This document shows, in pieces, positions 1 to 12,711 of a stretch of 64,000 bases of DNA. Numbering within the stretch: the stretch's first letter is position 1; the number at the start of each line of letters is the position of its first letter. Both the position numbers and the translations under genes were made by a program. Origin of the DNA: Helichrysum umbraculigerum (taxonomy: Eukaryota > Streptophyta > Magnoliopsida > Asterales > Asteraceae); contig CATIUR010000001.1 in assembly GCA_949592205.1 (NCBI GenBank), forward strand, positions 1,502,001-1,566,000, read 5' to 3'. The notes below the pieces were generated by a model that was not told the DNA's origin, ran no database searches, and was given only the letters and a program-made list of their open reading frames with translations.

Positions 1-1567
1 CTAGCTATTTTTGCTGAAGACTTGCAAAACAGTGAGTTCACAGCCCCTCCCTTTTACTTGTTTTAAATGCTTTTAAAACCAGGGGTGGAAAACATAGAAC
101 AATGTGATATAACATGCTATATGCTTTATGTATTGAGCTGCATGCTATTATGTGAAACTGATTAACATGATTTTGTTCATGCGATCAAACTTGAACTATT
201 TCTATAAAATGTTTTCATATTGAATTAACTTGAATTAATTTTATGAAACGTTTTCACAACATTTTGGGAATAAGACAGCAGATCTTGGTACGATCCTAGG
301 TTTACGCGAGGTAGTTGTAGTGCACATAAGTCCCAGTGCTTGCAACCTATAACCATTAGCTAGGTGACTCTAGCCACTGAGTATACAGATAGTACTATCG
401 ATTTGACAACCCTCCCAGGATATTACTCGTTGGTCATTCCAACCCCATCGACGATAGTCGTAACGAGGAGTGTATACTTAAGATGTTACTGAGGCAACAA
501 CAAAACAACTAGTCGTGGTTTGGTTATAGTACTAGTGTCGTTACTTTAACTCTAAAGGTTTAGCTCACCTTGGAGGAATTATAGTCTATATTTCCCACAC
601 ATACAACTAAACAACTAAACAACAACTTGGTTTGGGAAGGGTATTCCCTGTGATGACAAATAGGACAGGTGTTCCTTGAGAGACTATTACTAGGAAACGT
701 TTACCTTAAATGGTTGAACTTGGTTTCCCACAAAAACAACTATTTATCGGAAATGTTTACTTAAATGTTAAACCTGTGTTTCCTGCTATGACTATTATTG
801 GAATGTTTACATTATTGTTAAACTTGAATTCCTGTTAACTATCTGTTAGAAAATGTTTGCTTGATTGCTGAACCTGATTTTCCTTAACTATTGAAATGGA
901 TATGTTTACTTATTTGATAAACCTGTATATCCTGCTACTATTTATTAGGAAATGTTTATGATTAAACTTGTGTTTCCTGCACAGTTATTATTGTAGTAAG
1001 AATGACATTCTTACTAATTATAGGAAATGTTTTCTTTAATTAGAACACTTGTGTTTCCTACTTTACATATAAATATTATGTTTGCGTACATGAATGATTT
1101 ATACAAAACTAAAACCTGTGAATTCACTCAACATTCAATGTTGACAGTTTACTATGTTTTTCAGGGAATTAGGACTCAGGTACTCCTGCATGCATAAAGG
1201 ACGTAGGCAACCTGACTATTTATGATGCCACTTTTGGGACACATGGATTTCCTTTGTATTATCAATTCCATTGGTTATACTTATGAAATCACTCTTTATT
1301 AAACCTGTATTTTCAAATACTTAAGTTGTCTTCGACAACCCTACTTATGTACGACTTTATAAGTCGTATCTTTTGTAATAACTTTAAACTTATGGCATCT
1401 TAAATATATATGTATGTTCTGTATGATCATATACTCTGATACAATGAATGCACTATCGAATCTGTCCGCCCCCAACGCTTAACATTTATTGAAAATGCTT
1501 CCGCTAATTAACTAAAAGCTTCCGCTAAACTGTTAATAAACACGATCACCGATTTGGGGGTGTGACA
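1..1567 (+). repeat. 5' LTR of element A (3' part only)
   Basis: It ends in GGGGGTGTGACA at 1567, 5 bp before the primer-binding site. The window begins 31 bases upstream of a putative splice donor (GTGAGT at 32). The matching acceptor, with a pyrimidine run (tgtttttcag), ends at 1164. Positions 680-1075 hold degenerate tandem repeats of about 60 bp, and the LTR closes with GCTTCCGCTAA motifs typical of the LTR ends in this window. Confidence 0.95.
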
Positions 1568-1572
1568 GAGAT

Positions 1573-1584
1573 TGGTATCAGAGC
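1573..1584 (+). other. Primer-binding site of A (tRNA-iMet type)
   Basis: TGGTATCAGAGC is the classical plant complement of the initiator tRNA-Met 3' end. It lies 5 bp downstream of the 5' LTR. Confidence 0.9.
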
Positions 1585-1719
1585 TATTGGTTATAGAGAA
1601 CTAGAAGTCTTTAAGTGACTGAAAACCTTAGAGACCTAGACTATAGCCTTGGCTAACACAATTCAGCATTCATACTGTTGCATACGTCTGACACGTCACA
1701 CACGTTTCTTTGACTAGGC

Positions 1720-2526
1720 ATGTCGAGACACGCACCTATTCACATCACTGATTCTGATACTGAGGAGGATCCCATGGAGGGACCATACGACGGGATTCCT
1801 ACAGCAGTGTCTGAGGAGGTTTACCCGCCTACATTTCCTAGAGATACTTCAGATGGTTCGATAGCCACTCCACCATTGCCATCCACTGATCCTGCTACCC
1901 ATATGTTAGGATCTATGTCTATGTCTAGACGCCATCCTATTGGAGAGCCTGATTTTAGGCCTACACCTAGGAGGACACCGCTGTCGTGTGTCAGAGATTT
2001 TCCCATAGGACCCTCATCATCTCGCGGCAAGGAGCCGATGACTGAGGAGCGAGAGATCTGCTGTGATCAGCAGACACCGAGAGCTAGAGTTCCGCATCTG
2101 GACTAGATGCCACGCATTTTACGCCATTGGAGGATCATTGAGAGGATTCCTTCCACCTATGAGACTGGGGAGTCATCTCACACATCTACATCTCTACATT
2201 TGACCGAGGAGCCTCTGGAGCTTACGGTCCCTACTGTAGTCGCCGTTATTCGTACCTTGCTGGGATTTCATTTTGGTACGCAGTCTGCCCTCCGAGTTAT
2301 GCGCAGTGACACCTCTCGTCTTGATGATGATGTGCTGGCGATATATGGACGCCTTGCGACTTCTGAGTTGCATATCGAGGTAGACAGGGAGTCTGCCGAT
2401 GCTACTAGAGCACGTCTGATCAGATTGGAGCGTCGTTTGGAGACTATAGGTGCTGCAGTTGGTTTATGTGTGTTGATGGTTGCTGTTAGGATGTTTGTGG
2501 GATGGAGTCTACCGTATTTCTTTTAG
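1720..2526 (+). pseudogene. Accessory ORF of A upstream of gag, split by TAG
   Basis: Two abutting ORFs share one frame, 128 codons (1720-2106) and 139 codons (2107-2526), separated only by TAG at 2104-2106. They probably formed one reading frame of about 268 residues. The first half is acidic and rich in Pro, Ser and Thr. The second half has a charged helical stretch (heptad-like, ARLIRLERRLE) followed by a C-terminal hydrophobic segment of about 25 residues (around AAVGLCVLMVAVRMFVGW) that could be a membrane anchor. I recognise no family. Its place between primer-binding site and gag, in sense orientation, matches the coiled-coil ORF of element H, but I see no clear sequence similarity. 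The hydrophobic end may also be chance. From the stop at 2526 to gag at 2899 there is only AT-rich leader. Confidence 0.55.
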
Positions 2527-2898
2527 ACCGTATGTATGATGTATTAGGATCATAGTTATGATGTATCTGGGTTGACTTTTGACTAGATGGATGTATAGGT
2601 TAAATCCGTCACATTTTGTAGATCATGTTTGATCCGATGGGTATCTTTTGTAGTAAATCCCATCTTTGTACAAAACTTATGTAACAACGCTTAACCCATG
2701 TTATTATATAAACTATGCAACGACTTTTAATTATGATATGTAAACCAAACATAAGCTAGTTTACATTAATACATACATTGTGAATGATATCAATTGGTGA
2801 TTGACTTCATGCTATATTTACATTTATCACTTACTTTATGAGTGATGACTCGATTAGATATCTTACGAGTGTTTCTTGTGTGTGATTAGGACTGAATC

Positions 2899-5800
2899 AT
2901 GCCGCCCAAACGTAGAAATACCAGGAACAGCCAACGAAACCCCACACCACCTCCTGCTGTTGAGGAGACTACTGAACAAATGGTTAACCGAAGGATTTCT
3001 GAAGCCCTTGCTCAGTATGATACTGACCGAAACCGTAGCGGTAGTAGAGAAACCGAACCAAACGCTTCAGGTAGTAATCCTGAGAGCACTCATAAGGGAT
3101 GTTCATATAAAACATTTCTAGCCTGTAAACCGAGCCATTTCCGTGGTACTGAAGGTGCCATTGGAATCATCCATTGGATAGAGAAAATGGAGTCTGTGAT
3201 AGAGATTAGCAAGTGTGCTCGTGAAGACATGGTCATGTATGCTACATGCACATTTAGTGATAAGGCTTTGACTTGGTGGAACGCCCAAAAGCAAGCAATG
3301 GGTCGTCCAGCCGCTCATTCAATGTCTTGGGAAACTCTGAAAACTATGGTCATGGAAGAGTTTTGTCCCCGCAGTGAACTGCAGAAGATTGAATCTGAGC
3401 TCTGGAACATTGCTATGGTTGGTGCTGATATCACAGGATATACCACCAGATTTCAAGAACTAGCACGCCTTGTACCGCACATGGTCACTCCTGAGTACAA
3501 GCGCACTGAAAGGTATATCTGGGGTTTAGTGCCGCAAATTCGAAGTTTGGTAACATCAGCGAATCCTGTTACTTTTAAGATTGCTGTGGAACTAGCACAG
3601 CGTTTGACTGATGAAGCAGTAAGGATGGGGAATCTTACTAAGAAAGCTTCTACTGAAAAGATTGAATCCAGCAATGCTGATGCTGGGAAAGGAAAGCGTA
3701 AGTGGAATGACCGTCAGGGTCACAAGAATAAGAAGCAAGCTAGTACCACGAAAGCCTACGTTGCCACTACTGCTGAACAAAAGACTTACATGGGGAGTAA
3801 GCCCAAGTGTGGCAAGTGTGAACGTCATCATGATGGTGACTGTACTTTCTGTGGGAATTGCAAACGCTGGGGGCATCTGGCCCAATACTGTAGAGCGAAC
3901 CCTAACACTCAAACAAATAGGGATCGACCAGCAAATGGATGTTTCGAATGTGGCGAGCAAGGTCATTTCCGAAACAAGTGCCCTAAACTGAACCGTGGTA
4001 ACCAAATCAATCAGAACCGCCCTGCAAACCCGAACAACAACAATAATCGTGGGAACGCCAACAACCAGCCAGCTAGGGGTCGTGCATTTGTCGTTGGAGC
4101 GCAAGAGGCACGCCAGGACCCTAACACTGTCACTGGTACGTTTCTAGTTAACGATCATTATGCATCCGTATTATTTGATTCTGGCGCCGATTTGAGTTTT
4201 GTGTCTAAGGACTTTAGACCACTATTAGACGTTAGATCTCGTAAGCTAGACAACAAGTACACCTTAGAACTAGCCGATGGTAGGTTGATTGAATCAGGAG
4301 AAATAGTACCAGGATGTACTCTAGCATTGGAGAGTCATCTTTTCGAAATAGACTTACTACCGGTTGAGTTGGGAAGCTTTGACATCGTAGTCGGTATGGA
4401 CTGGTTGTCGAAGAACCGTGCAGAGATTGTTTGTTTTGATAAAATGATACGTATACCATTGTCTACTGGAGAAACTTTGGTGATACAAGGAGACAAGAGG
4501 GCGAGTGCCATCAAAACTATTAATTGCTTAAAAGCTAGTAAATATCTCCGAAAGGGATATCCAGCATTTTTGGCGCATGTTGTGGAAAAGAAATCTGTAG
4601 AGAGACGCTTAGACGATATACCTATAGTACGAGACTATCTGGGAGTGTTTCCTGATGATCTTCCAGGATTACCACCTCCGCGACAAGTCGAGTTTCGCAT
4701 CGATCTGGTGCCTGTAGCCGCACCAATCGCTCGATCACCTTATCGTCTAGCTCCATCAGAAATGCAAGAACTGTCTACACAGTTGCAAGAACTCTTAGAC
4801 TTAGGATTCATTCGACCGAGCTTTTCACCTTGGGGAGCTCCGGTTTTGTTTGTCAAGAAGAAAGATGGATCTATGCGCATGTGTATTGATTACCGAGAGC
4901 TGAACAAGGTAACTATTAAGAACCGATATCCGTTACCTCGCATTGACGATCTATTTGATCAGCTACAAGGATCAAGTTACTACTCGAAGATCGATCTGCG
5001 TTCTGGTTATCATCAACTGAAGGTTCGAGAAGAGGATGTGCCAAAAACAGCTTTTAGGACTCGTTATGGACATTATGAGTTCCTAGTCATGCCGTTTGGA
5101 TTGACTAACGCGCCGGCAGTATTCATGGATCTCATGAACCGAGTGTGCAAACCTTACTTAGATAAGTTTGTCATTGTGTTCATTGACGACATTTTGATTT
5201 ACTCAAAGACGAAAGAGGATCACGAACAGCATTTGAAACTTATCCTCCAACTACTTGAGAACGAGAAGCTGTATGCTAAGTTCTCCAAATGCGAATTTTG
5301 GATTAGAGAGGTTCATTTCCTAGGTCACGTAATCAATGATAAGGGAATTCATGTGGACCCATCCAAAATAGAGGCGATTAAGAACTGGAAAGCACCAGAA
5401 ACTCCCACAGAAATTCGACAATTTCTTGGTTTGGCTGGCTATTATCGACGATTTATAGAGAACTTTTCAAAGATAGCCCAGTCACTCACCACCTTAACTC
5501 AGAAGGATAAGAAATTCGAATGGGGAGAGACACAAGAGAACGCCTTTCAACTGTTGAAACAAAAGTTGAGCACCGCACCGATTCTATCCTTACCTGAGGG
5601 AACAGAGAACTTTATTGTTTATTGTGACGCCTCACATCAAGGATTAGGTTGTGTTCTCATGCAAAACGACAAAGTTATTGCTTATGCATCTCGTCAATTG
5701 AAGATTCACGAGAAAAACTATACGACTCATGACTTAGAGTTGGGAGCAGTCGTTTTTGCATTGAAAATTTGGAGACACTACTTATATGGCACAAAGTGTA

Positions 5801-6453
5801 CAATTTTCACTGACCACAAGAGTCTACAACACATATTCGACCAGAAAGAACTCAACATGAGACAAAGACGTTGGGTCGAATTGCTGAATGATTACGATTG
5901 TGAGATTAAATACCATCCGGGCAAGGCTAATGTAGTAGCGGATGCCTTAAGTCGTAAAGAGAACGTTAAGCCTCGCAGAGTTCGAGCTTTAGTGTTAACG
6001 ATTCACTCGAATCTTATTACTCAAATTCGTGACGCACAACAGTTAGCTTTCACCGCTGAACGTATGAAAGACGAATCCCTGAAGGGAATGGAGAAACAGC
6101 TTGAAACAAAAGAGAATGGAGTTTTATACTTCATGAATAGAATTTGGGTACCGTGCGACGATGAACTCCGTAAGCTGATATTGGACGAAGCTCACAAGTC
6201 CAACTACTCGATTCATCCTGGTGCAGATAAGATGTACCAAGACGTGAAAGGTTTCTATTGGTGGCCTAATATGAAGAGAGACATCGCTACTTATGTCAGC
6301 AAATGTCTAACTTGTTCAAAGGTCAAGGTTGAGTATCAAAAACCTTCAGGACTTTTGCAACAACCAGTGATGCCACAATGGAAATGGGAGCACATAACGA
6401 TGGATTTCATCACAAAGCTACCAAAGACGTCAACTGGTGTTGATTCAATATAA
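2899..6453 (+). pseudogene. gag-pol of A, part 1: Gag, protease, RT, RNase H, integrase N-terminus
   Basis: This reading frame of 1184 residues encodes most of a Ty3/Gypsy polyprotein. Visible in order: Gag capsid region (around TWWNAQ, ~125); nucleocapsid zinc knuckles CGNCKRWGHLAQYC (~318) and CFECGEQGHFRNKC (~348), preceded by a Cys/His-rich CGKCERHHDGDC; aspartic protease DSG at 427-429; reverse transcriptase with RMCIDYRELN (~660) and catalytic FIDD (761-764); RNase H with YCDAS (Asp ~910) and TDHKSL; integrase HHCC zinc domain (HPGADK to CLTC, ~1105-1140) and the first catalytic Asp in MDFITKLP. The frame stops at TAA 6451-6453 inside the integrase core and continues in the same frame beyond it, so this is a nonsense mutation, not a natural end. 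The start MPPKRRN matches the MPPK/MPPR starts of gag in H and D. Confidence 0.93.
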
Positions 6454-7467
6454 GTGATTGTCGATAGACTAACGAAATCAGCCCACTTCATTGCTTTCAA
6501 AGAAACTGACAAGCTTGAGAAACTGGCAAAGATCTATATCAAAGAAGTCGTTTCTCGGCACGGTGTGCCATTGTCGATTATATCTGATAGAGATAGCAGA
6601 TTCACATCTCGTTTCTGGCAAACACTACAACAGGCCCTAGGTACTCGACTCGATATGAGTATGGCCTATCATCCGCAAACAGATGGCCAGAGTGAACGAA
6701 CGATTCAAACGCTCGAAGATTTTCTACGAGCATGTGTGATTGACTTTGGAGGAAATTGGGATACTCATCTCCCATTAGCTGAGTTCTCCTACAACAATAG
6801 TTATCACACCAGTATACATATGGCACCGTTTGAAGCGTTGTATGGACGCAAGTGCAGATCTCCACTCTGTTGGGCAAAGTTGGATGACAGACAACTATCC
6901 GGACCCGAACTTGTCCAAGAGACCACAGACAAAATATCTCAAGTGCTTAACCGATTGAAAGCTGCAAGAGATAGACAAAAGAGTTACGCCGATAACCGCC
7001 GTAAACCTCTTGAGTTTCAAGTAGGAGACAAGGTTCTACTCAAAGTATCGCCTTGGAAAGGGATAGCACGATTTGGCAAACGAGGAAAACTGAACCCACG
7101 ATATGTTGGACCTTTTGAGATCCTTGCTAGGATTGGTCCTGTCGCTTATAAACTCAAACTACCACAAGAGCTTAGTAGTATTCACGACACTTTTCATGTG
7201 TGTAATTTGAAGAAGTGTCTTTCCGACGAAACATTAATCATACCTCCTGACGAAGTCTTCATAAACTCAAAGCTTAACTTTGTGGAGGAACCAATCGAAA
7301 TAGCTGATACGAAAACACAAAGACTGAGAAACAAACGAATCAAACTTGTCAAGGTTCGATGGAATTCGAAGCATGGCCCAGAGTTTACTTGGGAACGTGA
7401 GGATGAGATAAGAAAGAAATACCCTCACCTATTTGAACTAGCGACCCGCACGAATAATACAAATTAA
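6454..7467 (+). pseudogene. gag-pol of A, part 2: integrase core and chromodomain-like tail
   Basis: This is the in-frame continuation of the polyprotein after the TAA at 6451-6453, not a gene with its own start; the first codon is GTG. It holds the remaining integrase catalytic residues (Asp in ISDRDSRF, Glu in DGQSERTIQ), the GPY/F-like stretch (GPFEILARIGPVAYKL) and a C-terminal part resembling a chromodomain (VKVRWNSKHGPEFTWERED). That tail is what groups the element with plant chromoviruses (Tekay-like). In element H the corresponding codon is Trp (TIWVIVDRL), so the stop replaces a conserved residue. It ends at 7467, just before the pre-PPT hairpin. Confidence 0.9.
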
Positions 7468-7501
7468 ATCTCGGGACGAGATTTCGCTAACAAGGGGAGA
7501 A
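7466..7501 (+). other. Pre-PPT hairpin and polypurine tract of A
   Basis: An inverted repeat (aaatctcgggacgagattt, 7466-7484) precedes the purine run aaggggagaa (7492-7501), which abuts the 3' LTR and should prime plus-strand synthesis. The same hairpin-then-PPT pairing recurs in D, G and H. Confidence 0.85.
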
Positions 7502-8820
7502 TGTGACAATCCTCCAATTAGGATATTTACTTAGCCTAATTTCATGCATTACCTAGAGTAATTCCCTGACTAAGTGAATTCAAACTATTTTGTGTATAAG
7601 TTTTTGATAAACTTACTATGTGTTATGTGATGTATTTGATTGTAATTATGTGTATATATATATAATTACGTACGAAATAAATATATCAAACAATACGAAT
7701 GGAATACAATAACATTGGTGATATAAAATAATTAATAATTCGAAAATTATTAATTACAACTATTATATAGTTATATTATTGGGATAATATAATAATGTAT
7801 ACGTTTAATAATAAACGTATTAAATCGCGAATAATAAAGTTCCAAAATGAACTTCGAAAATACTTTTGAATAATTTTTAGTTGAAATTATTATATAAAAG
7901 TATTACAACGAAAAGAAAACAAAACATGTAGACGATTTTGTTACGCGTTACACGAACAGAAACAATTTTAAAACGCGCCTAGAGGTTCCAAATAATAAAA
8001 GTATTATTTCGTAAATTACTGTTTTAATGTATAGAACATTACCTCAGAATATGATTTCCAAATTTAACTGAAATCTGGCACGCGTTTTCAACTACACAGT
8101 ACTTTTGCTGTGATTAATTTTAATATTACTTGTAACAAAGTATTTCACATTTCAATTTCAAATTCCTAAATCTGAGATATCGAGAAACATAACGCGGAAT
8201 TTTATTATAACTAAGGTACCACAAATTATACCCGTACACGAAATTAACGGGCTAAAAACTACCAATATTACACCAAACAAAATATCTGGGGAACAAATTG
8301 CCATTCGCTCCATACGTCTGTTTGAAAAACTAGACCAACTTCCTTCCCTTATACATTTCCTATGATCTCCAATAATTCACACACATTACATTTCACCAAA
8401 TTTACTCCCTTCTTCTCTGTGGTTTTGGCGTTGGAAAAGAGCAGAGGAAACAACAAGCAGGAAGAAGCAACACCATTTCATTATCTTCATTCTCTTAACA
8501 TCATCACCATTAAACCTTCAAAACTCACAAACAAAATGGTTTCTTGATCATCATCATCGTTCGTAATCATCTACAACATCTCAGAATCATCATCATCTTC
8601 TTCCTAAGATCATTGTGAGGAAATTTCTTCATTTTCTTCATTTTTATAATTTTCTTAAATTATGATATATGTTGATGATTGTTGTTATAAAATTGTTAAA
8701 ACATGTTATAATGTAATTATGTACCATATTATGTTGATTGATCATGATAAAAATGAAGCTAAAATCAAAACCCGTACGAAATTGTTGTAACAGAGTCGAA
8801 CTAGCTGCTGTAAATACTCG

Positions 8821-9165
8821 GAATACGGCGTATTCCTTAGAATACGGCGTATTCCCCAGTTTTAAAACTCGTACACATTGAAACAACTCAGATGAATCCG
8901 GCGTATTCACGGGAATACGGCGGATTCCCAATTTCTAAACTTTGAATACGGCGTATTCACCAGAATACGGCGTATTCCCACCTTCGATCGCAAACAAACT
9001 TTCGGCAGAAACGGTGAACGAGTAAAAGACACGCTTGATCCGGCGGATCATCGGTGATCCGGTGGATCCTCCTAAACTTGAATGAATACGGCGTATTCAC
9101 CAGAATACGGCGTATTCCCCTATTTTCGAATGAATACGGCGTATTCACCAGAATACGGCGTATTC
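8821..9165 (+). repeat. Array of 15-bp palindromes GAATACGGCGTATTC in LTR of A
   Basis: About ten copies, exact or with one or two changes (including GAATCCGGCGTATTC and GATCCGGCGGATC), lie in loose pairs a few bases apart in the 3' LTR. The array lies in the putative first LTR intron. Each unit is a near-perfect palindrome around CGGCG and is CpG-rich against AT-rich surroundings. The 5' LTR part carrying it lies outside the window. Confidence 0.9.
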
Positions 9166-10477
9166 CTCACTTATTCAGTTTTTGACTTGTTACTTTTACA
9201 TTTTAAATTAATGTACAAACTAATAAACGGTATACTACTTATGTATCGATTATACGTTTAATGGTACAAAATGTTACGACAAAGGATTTAGAACTAGACG
9301 GACATATTATTGTGACATTATATTTCGGACATTTAGAACGCGACAAGATTTAATACGATAACAAATATTATATATATACTAACGGACAATGTATATATAC
9401 AACTAGACGTATAAAAATGGAACGATTTAACTTATCTAGTACAAACAATATACGACAAACATAAACGATGTAATAAAGTTATTTTGATAACTATTATATT
9501 GATGTTTTGAAAACATAAACGACGACAAAGATGGCTACATTTATATACATACACGCGACATTTATGATATATGTATATATGGATATTAACAATGACAACA
9601 ACTAATATATATATTAGAATATATATATTCAACTAATATGTATATAAATACACATACTTGAACTCAACGACTAATTGAAATGCAAACCTCACCAACAACT
9701 GAAATATTATAAACTTTACAACTTAACAAATAATCCATATACTTATACAAGTATTATTATGTACGTCTAGGTATTTGAGGACGCACTTGGATTGTTTGCT
9801 AGCTATTTTTGCTGAAGACTTGCAAAACAGTGAGTTCACAGCCCCTCCCTTTTACTTGTTTTAAATGCTTTTAAAACCAGGGGTGGAAAACATAGAACAA
9901 TGTGATATAACATGCTATATGCTTTATGTATTGAGCTGCATGCTATTATGTGAAACTGATTAACATGATTTTGTTCATGCGATCAAACTTGAACTATTTC
10001 TATAAAATGTTTTCATATTGAATTAACTTGAATTAATTTTATGAAACGTTTTCACAACATTTTGGGAATAAGACAGCAGATCTTGGTACGATCCTAGGTT
10101 TACGCGAGGTAGTTGTAGTGCACATAAGTCCCAGTGCTTGCAACCTATAACCATTAGCTAGGTGACTCTAGCCACTGAGTATACAGATAGTACTATCGAT
10201 TTGACAACCCTCCCAGGATATTACTCGTTGGTCATTCCAACCCCATCGACGATAGTCGTAACGAGGAGTGTATACTTAAGATGTTACTGAGGCAACAACA
10301 AAACAACTAGTCGTGGTTTGGTTATAGTACTAGTGTCGTTACTTTAACTCTAAAGGTTTAGCTCACCTTGGAGGGATTATAGTCTATATTTCCCACACAT
10401 ACAACTAAACAACTAAACAACAACTTGGTTTGGGAAGGGTATTCCCTGTGATGACAAATAGGACAGGTGTTCCTTGA

Positions 10478-10873
10478 GAGACTATTACTAGGAAACGTTT
10501 ACCTTAAATGGTTGAACTTGGTTTCCCACAAAAACAACTATTTATCGGAAATGTTTACTTAAATGTTAAACCTGTGTTTCCTGCTATGACTATTATTGGA
10601 ATGTTTACATTATTGTTAAACTTGAATTCCTGTTAACTATCTGTTGGAAAATGTTTGCTTGATTGCTGAACCTGATTTTCCTTAACTATTGAAATGGATA
10701 TGTTTACTTATTTGATAAACCTGTATATCCTGCTACTATTTATTAGGAAATGTTTATGATTAAACTTGTGTTTCCTACACAGTTATTATTGTAGTAAGAA
10801 TGACATTCTTACTAATTATAGGAAATGTTTTCTTTAATTAGAACACTTGTGTTTCCTACTTTACATATAAATA
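10478..10873 (+). repeat. Degenerate ~60-bp tandem repeats in LTR of A (also 680-1075)
   Basis: Around seven diverged units share the pattern GGAAATGTTTA ... TTAAACCTGTGTTTCCT. The first and last blocks of each unit are partly complementary (GGAAA / TTTCC), so each unit can fold. The run lies within the putative second LTR intron and is repeated in the 5' LTR. Confidence 0.75.
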
Positions 10874-11365
10874 TTATGTTTGCGTACATGAATGATTTAT
10901 ACAAAACTAAAACCTGTGAATTCACTCAACATTCAATGTTGACAGTTTACTATGTTTTTCAGGGAATTAGGACTCAGGTACTCCTGCATGCATAAAGGAC
11001 GTAGGCAACCTGACTATTTATGATGCCACTTTTGGGACACATGGATTTCCTTTGTATTATCAATTCCATTGGTTATACTTATGAAATCACTCTTTATTAA
11101 ACCTGTATTTTCAAATACTTAAGTTGTCTTCGACAACCCTACTTATGTACGACTTTATAAGTCGTATCTTTTGTAATAACTTTAAACTTATGGCATCTTA
11201 AATATATATGTATGTTCTGTATGATCATATACTCTGATACAATGAATGCACTATCGAATCTGTCCGCCCCCAACGCTTAACATTTATTGAAAATGCTTCC
11301 GCTAATTAACTAAAAGCTTCAGCTAAACTGTTAATAAACACGATTACCGATTTGGGGGTGTGACA

Positions 11366-12385
11366 TTTTGTACATGGGAACGCGATCCAGCTTACTCTCA
11401 CCCGGATCGCGTTTGCATGTTGTAAAATGACGAATTTGATAACTTGTGACTTGCGCATTAGTGTTAATCGCATTATATAGTAGATATTCTTATCGGACAC
11501 TATATACATGATTATATCATAGTGAACTTGAATTTGAGACTAATTCGGGTTAGTTGTATTTTCAGATAAAGCGAAGACTCAGTGAGACTAGATCTCTAAG
11601 GGGTGACATTGTCAGTAAGGGTGAGTGGATTCTTGGACTTTCAGTCTAATTTGGTTGTAACAATATGGTTACAACGGGTAAATGTGAATTTACTGTTTTC
11701 ATTGTTAAGTTAATATTTTGCCATGATGGTTATATTTAACTTAATTTTGGTGTCCTTGATTGCCATGATGGTTGTGGACTATATGAATGTCGGGGGTCAA
11801 CGTGTGTTGGGTTTGAGTACTATTACTGTGGACATCATAAGTGCTTTGTACATGTGTTGTTCACTGAAATTATGTTGTAAGTAGTAATAGTACCAAGCTA
11901 TCGGTTTAGCCACTGATTTGGCCTTCAGTTGGTTTTAAGTGTTACTTGGGAAACCACCGCGGCATGAGGGTACTCCAAGGACCACCGATCCTTCATGATT
12001 AAATGTTGCTATGCTTTGCTGTATTCATTTGTTAAGCTAAGTTAGTTGATAGTTTGAGATTTATTCACTTAGCTTCGTGCTAACCCCTCATTACTTCTTG
12101 CAGGTTTACTTTGGTATGTGGGTGGGCAAGAAGTACCATAGGAATGGAATGTTTGACAGGCTCACTCTGTTTTGTTAACTATGTTAATGTTATGACATAT
12201 GTTTTGGATTTCTATAACACTAAACTTATCGTGTGTAATGTCTAGGATAATCTAGCTTAAAGACTGTAAGTATTTGGATTGCCATTTTGAAATGTAAATA
12301 TGCAATCCAATGTTTTGTATCTAAACTTGCGCTTCCTTTAAAAAAAAAAAAAAAAAATCCTTGTATTTTCGAGTAGGGTGTTATA
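11366..12385 (+). repeat. Element B: older LTR remnant, + orientation, interrupted by A
   Basis: It is diverged but collinear with the LTR of element G read on its sense strand: the same exon-like block (ttttcagataaa ... gaagactcagtgag), the motif gttgtaac ... ggttacaacgggta, ttcttgcaggtt, ggaatgtttgacag, and an end gcgcttcc ... gggtgttata at 12385. The 5' half should lie left of element A, outside the window. A short poly-A run interrupts it near 12341. No internal region or second LTR is seen, so solo LTR versus truncated element is undecided. Confidence 0.75.
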
Positions 12386-12655
12386 ATTAATATATTTGCT
12401 TTTATTAAAAAAATATATTAAAATTACAGTAGCATATCCAGGGTTCCATGTAAGTCATCATGACACGGTACATAGAGTTATACAGTAGTAATTATTTACT
12501 ATATACTCCGTATGTATATGTATGTTAAATAGTTGAAAAGTTGATGTCTTGTATGTGATATTCTGATTAATCAATTTAGTCGAATTTTAAATATTGAACC
12601 TATCAGTCGATCCGAATGAGATTCTGATTATTTGAATTGGAAATAATCCGGTTGG

Positions 12656-12659
<4 letters not shown>
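12386..12659. other. AT-rich spacer
   Basis: No ORF, repeat boundary or known motif was recognised between remnant B and the first (TA)n tract. Confidence 0.5.

Positions 12660-12709
<50 letters not shown>
12660..12709. repeat. (TA)n microsatellite, about 25 units
   Basis: An uninterrupted TA run directly abuts the left end of the TIR element at 12710. Matching TA runs lie at about 13248-13286 and 13855-13902. Confidence 0.95.

Positions 12710-12711
<2 letters not shown>

Larger units (their letters stand above)
1..11365 (+). mobile_element. Element A: Ty3/Gypsy LTR retrotransposon, 5' end cut by window
   Basis: The direct copy of 1-1567 at 9799-11365 defines the LTRs. The two copies have the same length, and I count five substitutions (near 577, 866, 978, 1531 and 1547), about 0.3%, so insertion was recent. 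Order is 5' LTR (partial), primer-binding site, accessory ORF, gag, protease, RT, RNase H, integrase, chromodomain-like tail, polypurine tract, 3' LTR; integrase after RT makes it Ty3/Gypsy. The left target duplication is outside the window; the right copy should be ttttg at 11366-11370. It inserted into the older LTR remnant B. One nonsense codon in gag-pol and one in the accessory ORF suggest it is not autonomous now. Confidence 0.95.
7502..11365 (+). repeat. 3' LTR of element A (3864 bp)
   Basis: It starts TGTGACAATCC right after the polypurine tract and ends GGGGGTGTGACA. A long AT-rich part (7502-8350) is followed by a C/T-rich leader-like stretch with many tca repeats (8360-8640). Putative splice signals are: donor GTGAGG at 8615 (weak), acceptor ending 9771, exon 9772-9829, donor GTGAGT at 9830, acceptor ending 10962. 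There is no coding capacity; the small ORFs here are chance. Confidence 0.95.

Noticed and set aside
1720..2106. Envelope-like gene in A
   Set aside because: It is upstream of gag rather than after pol, lacks a signal peptide or glycoprotein features, and only the second half has a hydrophobic end.
3592..4104. 170-codon - strand ORF inside gag of A
   Set aside because: Antisense shadow of the zinc-knuckle part of gag.
12341..12357. Poly-A run as the tail of a SINE, LINE or processed pseudogene
   Set aside because: The flanks are collinear with the LTR of G on both sides, and no upstream RT or pol-III box pattern or duplication was seen.
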